NCBI GenBank assembly: GCA_038503065.1
Contig: JBCAMK010000003.1
Span: forward strand, 2,294,001 to 2,358,000
Source of the DNA: Paragyromitra xinjiangensis
Lineage: Eukaryota; Ascomycota; Pezizomycetes; Pezizales; Discinaceae
Direction of reading: 5' to 3'
Length of the DNA stretch: 64,000 bases
The notes under the pieces are model-generated. The model had not been told where the DNA came from. It ran no database searches and saw only the letters and a list, made by a program, of their open reading frames with translations. The position numbers and the translations under genes were made by a program. This document shows positions 58,402-64,000 of the stretch, piece by piece. Position 1 is the first letter of the stretch, and each line of letters starts with the position of its first letter.

Positions 58402-61400
58402 CTAATCAACGAAACCAATGTGACCAAACACGTAAATAAAAATAGGAGCCATTTCATCAGACGACCTTCTCAACTCAAATAACACACCAAGTCGAACTCT
58501 AAAGAGAATTAAGAGCCGTTTTCAGCGTAAAGTAGTATCCAAACCATTGCTTTCAAGAATACTCACAGAAACCTTTATCTCAGCACCTCTCGCCCCTTTC
58601 AACGCCACCAACAGTTTAGCGTGTCCAGGATGAGGTTCTCTAAATCTTTCGCGAGTCACGCATGCCAAACATTACCCGGCCACGCCCACCCACGACTCAC
58701 CAAAACTCGCTACACCAGAGACAACAATTTCTCACCATGGCGACAGCTAATCTCTCTGCTATGTTTAGGTATAGCCGGAGGTCTATTTTCATCGTCGTAT
58801 TAACTACCTGAGTTCAATTCCCGACTGACATTCGTCAGCTCTGGATCTATCTAGCTTTAGCGTATTGCATGACATGTGCCGCAGAGCTAACGGATAACAA
58901 CGGTAGCGCATCCACTTATTCCTCCAATAGTTTACATTAAGACATTAAGCGAACAACTCCGAGCATAATATCAGGTCTCATGACTTATCCGGATTCCGGG
59001 GGGTGCGCAAGATCTTTGGTACTGATAAGAACGTTAATCTCCGCAACCCAATGCTTGGGCAAGGCGGTAACCTGCCTTTGGCCAACTCCAACCTTCAGAA
59101 AAACGAAAGGCCGATATAGATTACACCACAGGAATGGGTTTAAACGCGATCCTTTTTCCGTTAGTTACCTCACGGCGAAAATCAAAAATATTCAACCCTT
59201 TTGACTATGTAACTCGAAATAGGGCAAAAATTTGCTCCCGATACTCACTTTTCCAGAGTATATTAAAACTCTCCCATGCACTTACAACATCCGTTATAAT
59301 GGCGACATAGTATTGATTGCGCCAAAGATTAGCTTTGTTGACCGGATTACTCTTTGGCGTTGGGTAAGGCTCTGATGATGACTGGGGATCATGTCATGCC
59401 TGTGGTCTTGGCTAATGCATAAGTGAGATTGGTCCGCTATCTTCGCAGCAGACCTTCCATGATCCTTACACCCATGGGGCTGTCCACCTAGCTTCCACTG
59501 CTGTGGCCTACAACAAGTACAACTATAGAGTACTACTCCCCAAAATCATCAAGACACCCAATATTCAATAACCAAACAACACATAAATACCCAAGTTCAT
59601 CTGACCTAGACAGGATTTATCAATATATCGGCCTTGATATCGGCCCGGCGCCGGTTAGCGGGGCCCACAGAGGTCAGCTATAGATATCAACTCATCTCAA
59701 TGCATGGATGTGCTTCAAGCAGCTTGCTTACCAGTACCTCATGAATCCACTCTCGATAAAGACCTTCTCGTTAGAGTATTGCCTACATCGGATCAGTCTA
59801 CTCCAGAAGTACGAGCCGAAGGAATTGTGGCAGCGCTCATGGAGATCGTCCTTATTAACACCAGGTTCCCGTTTCAGGGATTCTAAAACGATCGCTGTGA
59901 GTTCACATGTTTCAAAAGCAGCTATCCAGGCATGTACTACATCTCCAAAACCCAGGCCATTCAATTTACAAATCGCCGAGGGAGATGACCGGAGCTTCGA
60001 GTGGGTGAGGCAACTATTGCGTTGCCCAAGATATTACACATAAATTCATTGAAGAAGGCAGGGTTTAAGAAGAATGCACAACTTAATCTTCTGAAGAGTG
60101 TCGATATACGTTGTGATTAACGTGTTAGGTATATTTGGCGCTTTTATTTACGGTAATTGCGGATGCGGTTTAACAGAGCAATACTGGAGGTGGCGAGGGG
60201 ATCTTGGATCACTTCGTTACAAAACTCAGCCTAAACTAGCACCCCATGTTCTTCTATGTTGGACAGATGCTCAGTGATCCATCAAGACTCTTCCTTAGAT
60301 GGGCCGTCACGTTATGGCCTATGAACTCAATACTCGTCATTCTGGGGTTGGCCGAGGACAGAATCGTGAGAATTGATCTTTAGTCTTGTTTCAGGACAGC
60401 ATGTCGAGGCTGTTTTAAAACTGACGTGGTATTGAAGGGCCAAATTATTTTCAAACTCTAATCCCAGGGGGTCACAAGTCTTTAAATTAGCCCAGCGCGC
60501 AATGTGACCTAGACCTTACAAATGTTAAAAATAGTATGGTGGGTGAATCGATAAAGGTGTACCGTCCTTTCAGCCGATTATAACAACATGCAGGGCTCGG
60601 CTTTTAAGAAAACTGCTTTGGTGAAGCATTTATTAGATGGCAAATAAGACCTCTCCAAAGAGACTTTGTTAATTAAGTGTGTTTTCATGGAGTTATAACT
60701 TTTTGAAATTTTGGGTTTTAGGTGGTGATTTGGGTGATTTGGTGGAAAAATGCAACATTTTGGGGCTGAGTGTCTCAATTTATCGGACCCTGGGAATAAA
60801 CTGTTTTTTGCAAAACCAAATTTTTGCCAAAACCCTGCCAAAACCCGCCGGGAAAATTTTGGAAAAATTATAGACATCAATCTCAAGTCTTTTATGTCTA
60901 ATAATTACCTTTAACTGAAGGAAGAAAGCCGTTTTTAGCATTTTTCGTCTGGGACAGTGTTTTACAAAACCTCAAAAATGCCAAGCTCCTGTTGCATTAT
61001 AGGTCACATAGGTACCCTTTCATCGATTCACGCACTATAACACTAAATCATCAGATGATCCTCTTAGTTCCGAGCTTCTCCCCCAAGTGGTCTGTGGCAA
61101 ACAATTGAGCCAAACTCACCACATCATCTCGCCATCATCATCATCAAACACCAAACTCACTAAAAATCCCAACGATGCACTACATCAAAAACGCGTCTGC
61201 CGTAATGCCGAACACATGACCAATCTGAGGGGCTGACGATGTCTCCAAGCCGAATCTCCGAACCGAAATTTTAGCTATGACCTCCACCCAAAAAAAACTT
61301 GGTCGGACCGTTCTATGGGCCTGCCGGGAAACCCGCTTGGTGGGCTACACCAAACATCGTGAACACAATCGTATCTCGCTATGTTAGATCTCCGGATATC

Positions 61401-62488
61401 ATTCCCTCGAATCACTGTCCTGTAGAGTTTCTTCTACCACAATTCTTTTTTTTTTCCCCACTGAAATCAACCCACTATCCCTGATATCCTGCTATCTCTT
61501 ACGAAACCCCACCAAAACTCAACATCCAACATCGCGAGGTGCAACCGCCATATCTCCCACGAATTTTAAAAAGGTGGAGATGGAGGAGGTAGAGATACAG
61601 AGCGAACAGAGCTCAAGCGGTAAAACCCGGCTAACCTCACTTGCAGTTAAACGAGTCCACCCAGGTAGAAAAAAAGCCGCTTAGACCGTCAACGGGCCAA
61701 AAAAACCCTATTTAAAGACAATCGAGCTGAGAATATCTTACGTCTGAGTGCGATTATTTTGGATGAAGTTTAATTTCCCCCCCTCCTTCATAAAGTGTGG
61801 GCCGTGGATCTGAGGGAGATTTTTGGTGGAGGAAGCGATATCAGATTCTGTAGAAACACAACTGTTAGCCTTGGTCCACAGCCTCGCGGGAAAGCCCGTT
61901 GTGTCATGCGGTATCACTCGTGATTGTGCTTGGATTGAATATGATCCATGGGCCCACAAACCGTTGGTCATGGCATCATTCGTTCGTTATCGCTAACCCA
62001 TTAGAAATCACTCGATCTCGGGGAACTACTCATGGTGGAGCATGCCTAGAACCGCCACGCAATTGAGAAAGACAAATATAGCATATTATGTTCCATAATC
62101 GCATTTCTGCTGCCACTAAAAGCATCTGGGGGAAGAAAGGTTCCATGGTGACGTCACGATTTCCCTTACAAACACTTCACCAATACATGGTAGCAAACAC
62201 ATCTTCAGAGCATCGAGTATCAAAAGCTACCATCAAGGGTCACGCATTGAGATCAAGCAACTAAATAGATAAGCAAACATCGCAGAGAAGGTATAAAAAA
62301 CATATCATTACACGCACAAAAAAAGCACTAGAGCTCAAAGTCAAGCAACACATCAACAAACAATCAAAGCCCAAACCGAACCAACAAACCCATCAAATAA
62401 TGAACTGAAACCCAACCAGCATAATTCCTCATTCTCAAACCATGGTTTCCTGCCAAATCTTACATGCGATAATCATCTCCGCTCATGC
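58402..62488. other. Gene-poor stretch, 4.1 kb
   Basis: Frames up to 111 codons (59708-60043) and 102 codons (60578-60886, minus) are not recognisable. Around 60700-60860 TTTTGG and CCAAAA words cluster, with arms that are partly complementary. A short CAT microsatellite lies near 61135-61143. The 62000-62488 part is the likely 3' flank of the alkaline phosphatase gene. No mobile-element coding, tRNA or rRNA was found. Confidence 0.4.
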
Positions 62489-64000
62489 TTAATGCTTATG
62501 CTTAAACTCGCCATGGTAACAATCCACATCCGCAGTCTCGAACCCCTCTTTTGCAAGCTCATGCAGGCTGCGACCCATCCACAGATACTCGGTATGCGCC
62601 TCCGCATCTGCGCTTTGCTTCGCGACTCCCTTCTTCTTCAACTCCTCCGTAACAGCATCTAAATCGATTTCCAAAAAGTCTCTGATGAACCCGCCCACAT
62701 CCGTGTTCTCGTGATTCCCGCGCAACCGGTCACTGCCCTTGCTGCCATAGATATTCACATCAACACCGGAATGTCCGTGCGTGCTCCAGCCGACCTGTGC
62801 GCGACGAGAGATGATATCAGCGAGCACCCATGCAGAGTTTGCCTTTGTAACCTTGAGCGCTGCGATCTCGTCCTCGGAGGCGTCGTGGACGCCGAGACCC
62901 TCGATGAGGATTGTCTTTTTGAGGAATTTCTCTTCTTCGCGTTTGGAACCGGTGAAACTGGAATATTTGGCGGCAAGATATTCGGACGATGAAGACGCGT
63001 TGGCAAGAACCTCAGGGTACCAGAGGTATTCCGGATATGTGGGGCGAAGCTGTCGGGCGAGTGCTAATCCACCAGTTTCGTGGTCACTTGTACCGACCAA
63101 CACACTGGGATTTTTTGCCTTTTCAACCCATTTAAGGACCCTACTAAATGCTTTATCGTATGCAAGCACTTCCCGGACTTGAGCAGCGGGGTCATTGCCG
63201 TGACCCGCATGGTCGATTCTGCTGCCCTCGACCATCAAGAAGAAGCCCTTGTCGCTGTTCTTCGTTGCATCCTCCAACGCCCTCAATGCAACCTGTGCCA
63301 TCTCATCGAGACTCGGATATTCCTTGTCCTTACGGTCAATCTCAAATGGGATATCGGTACTTGCGAACAAACCCAGCAATGGGAGCTTCACATTTTTGCC
63401 CTTGCCGAGAGTGTCGAAGCCTGCACGGTCAGAAACATATGAGAACCCGTACTTCTTCTGCGCTTCATCAACGAGATCGCGATCATCCCCACGACAAGAT
63501 CCAGAGGTAGTATTCGGGAGGAAATGACAACGGCCACCACCAAGCATGAGATCAACCACCCGTCCGAGCGGGTAGTCCCCAAGTTGCTGCTCTGCAATAC
63601 GATCCTCCTCCATACGCATATTCACATGGGCGGAGAAACAGGCAGGTGTAGCGTCAGTGATACGTGTAGTGACTACGAGACCCGTCATATAACCAGCCTT
63701 CTTTGCAGCCTCCAAGACGGTACCGCAAGGGGAGCCGTCAGGAAGTACTGAAATAGCCCCATTGTAACTCTTAAGTCCGCACGAAAATGCCGTCGCGCCA
63801 GCTGCTGAGTCGGTTACCAGACTATTTGTAGAGCGTGTTCTAGACGTGCCGATGAAGTGTTTGTCGAGCGTGAGGGTATTATCCCATGGTAGCCCCTCAA
63901 CAAGTTGACGGTACTCGCGAGTGAGAGCGAGGGATGTGGGGCCCATGCCATCGGATACCATGAAGATGATATTCTTCTTCCCAGAGGGTGGGAACTTTTC
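62489..64000 (-). CDS. PHO8-like: Alkaline phosphatase, PHO8-like (5' end outside window)
   Basis: The minus-strand frame is open from the window edge at 64000 to a stop at 62489: 503 residues without an intron. Family marks in order are KKNIIFMVSDGMGPTS (first metal-binding Asp), TNSLVTDSAAGATAFSCG with the phospho-acceptor Ser in DSAAGA, TRITDATPACFSAH, FFLMVEGSRIDHAGHGND, VGTSDHETGGLAL and VGWSTHGHSGVDV, so all zinc/magnesium ligands appear present. In yeast Pho8 is a vacuolar type II membrane enzyme, matured by protease cleavage and induced by phosphate starvation. The N-terminal cytosolic tail and transmembrane anchor expected for Pho8 would lie just beyond 64000, so membrane or secreted location cannot be told. 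An ATG at 63961 is internal to the family's conserved start and is not the true start. Confidence 0.95.
   Translation of the reverse strand, partial: EKFPPSGKKNIIFMVSDGMGPTSLALTREYRQLVEGLPWDNTLTLDKHFIGTSRTRSTNSLVTDSAAGATAFSCGLKSYNGAISVLPDGSPCGTVLEAAKKAGYMTGLVVTTRITDATPACFSAHVNMRMEEDRIAEQQLGDYPLGRVVDLMLGGGRCHFLPNTTSGSCRGDDRDLVDEAQKKYGFSYVSDRAGFDTLGKGKNVKLPLLGLFASTDIPFEIDRKDKEYPSLDEMAQVALRALEDATKNSDKGFFLMVEGSRIDHAGHGNDPAAQVREVLAYDKAFSRVLKWVEKAKNPSVLVGTSDHETGGLALARQLRPTYPEYLWYPEVLANASSSSEYLAAKYSSFTGSKREEEKFLKKTILIEGLGVHDASEDEIAALKVTKANSAWVLADIISRRAQVGWSTHGHSGVDVNIYGSKGSDRLRGNHENTDVGGFIRDFLEIDLDAVTEELKKKGVAKQSADAEAHTEYLWMGRSLHELAKEGFETADVDCYHGEFKHKH

Noticed and set aside
62711..63527. Plus-strand frames of 92-133 codons
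   Set aside because: All lie antisense to the alkaline phosphatase gene, whose catalytic motifs fix the coding strand.
15849..64000. A biosynthetic, defence or toxin-type gene cluster
   Set aside because: Although a regulator, a transporter and a kinase are present, they are separated by 3-6 kb gaps and by unrelated housekeeping genes. No synthase, oxidase, nuclease-effector or NLR-type gene was found.

Overview
The window looks like nuclear DNA of a filamentous ascomycete (Pezizomycotina). Protein-coding genes on both strands carry short GT-AG introns of roughly 35 to 220 nt, often with CTRAC-type branch sites. Recognised products are fungal families: a Zn2Cys6/fungal_trans regulator, an Srk1/Rck2-type kinase, a CRH-type GH16 cell-wall enzyme with a CBM18 module, MTC1, and SLX4 with the fungal FVFGT motif. 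Only about a dozen convincing genes lie in 64 kb. Several gaps of 3 to 6 kb hold no recognisable gene. That spacing is wide for an ascomycete and would fit a large-genome lineage such as Pezizomycetes, but this is inference and no taxon marker was seen. No rRNA, tRNA, CRISPR array, virus or intact transposon was found.

Layout. 1-69: start of a minus-strand gene leaving the window, preceded by a long leader-like stretch. 1944-2327 (+): three-exon UPF0390/DUF2462 small basic protein. 3444-5031 (-): MTC1, divergent from RPN11 at 5454-6669 (+), the 26S proteasome deubiquitinase. 7359-9797 (-): 812-residue disordered acidic protein with internal repeats. 9.8-15.8 kb: gene-poor. 15849-18224 (+): Srk1/Rck2-type stress kinase. 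20813-23925 (-): Zn2Cys6 regulator in six exons. 24-29.4 kb: gene-poor. 29404-32270 (-): SLX4 nuclease scaffold. 35738-37780 (+): nine-exon MFS transporter. 38638-39426 (+): F-box-like Cys-rich protein. 39.4-44.8 kb: gene-poor. 44865-45164 (+): small ORF with a TATA box. 45409-46896 (-): forkhead factor. 49.3-51.6 kb: a doubtful minus-strand ORF and a 249-residue Cys/His-rich protein. 55333-56833 (-): GPI-type CRH transglycosylase. 57-62.4 kb: gene-poor. 62489-64000 (-): alkaline phosphatase, 5' end outside the window.

The genes are ordinary housekeeping and regulatory genes in mixed order: proteolysis, stress signalling, DNA repair, cell wall, phosphate, transport and transcription. They do not form a biosynthetic or defence cluster, and I found no convincing new multi-gene system. 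The items most worth a second look are the orphan proteins (812, 249 and 95-99 residues), the repeated LP-TTY-P motif in the 812-residue protein, the micro-exon structure of the transporter, the 5' leader introns, and short DNA-structure motifs in the gene-poor tracts.
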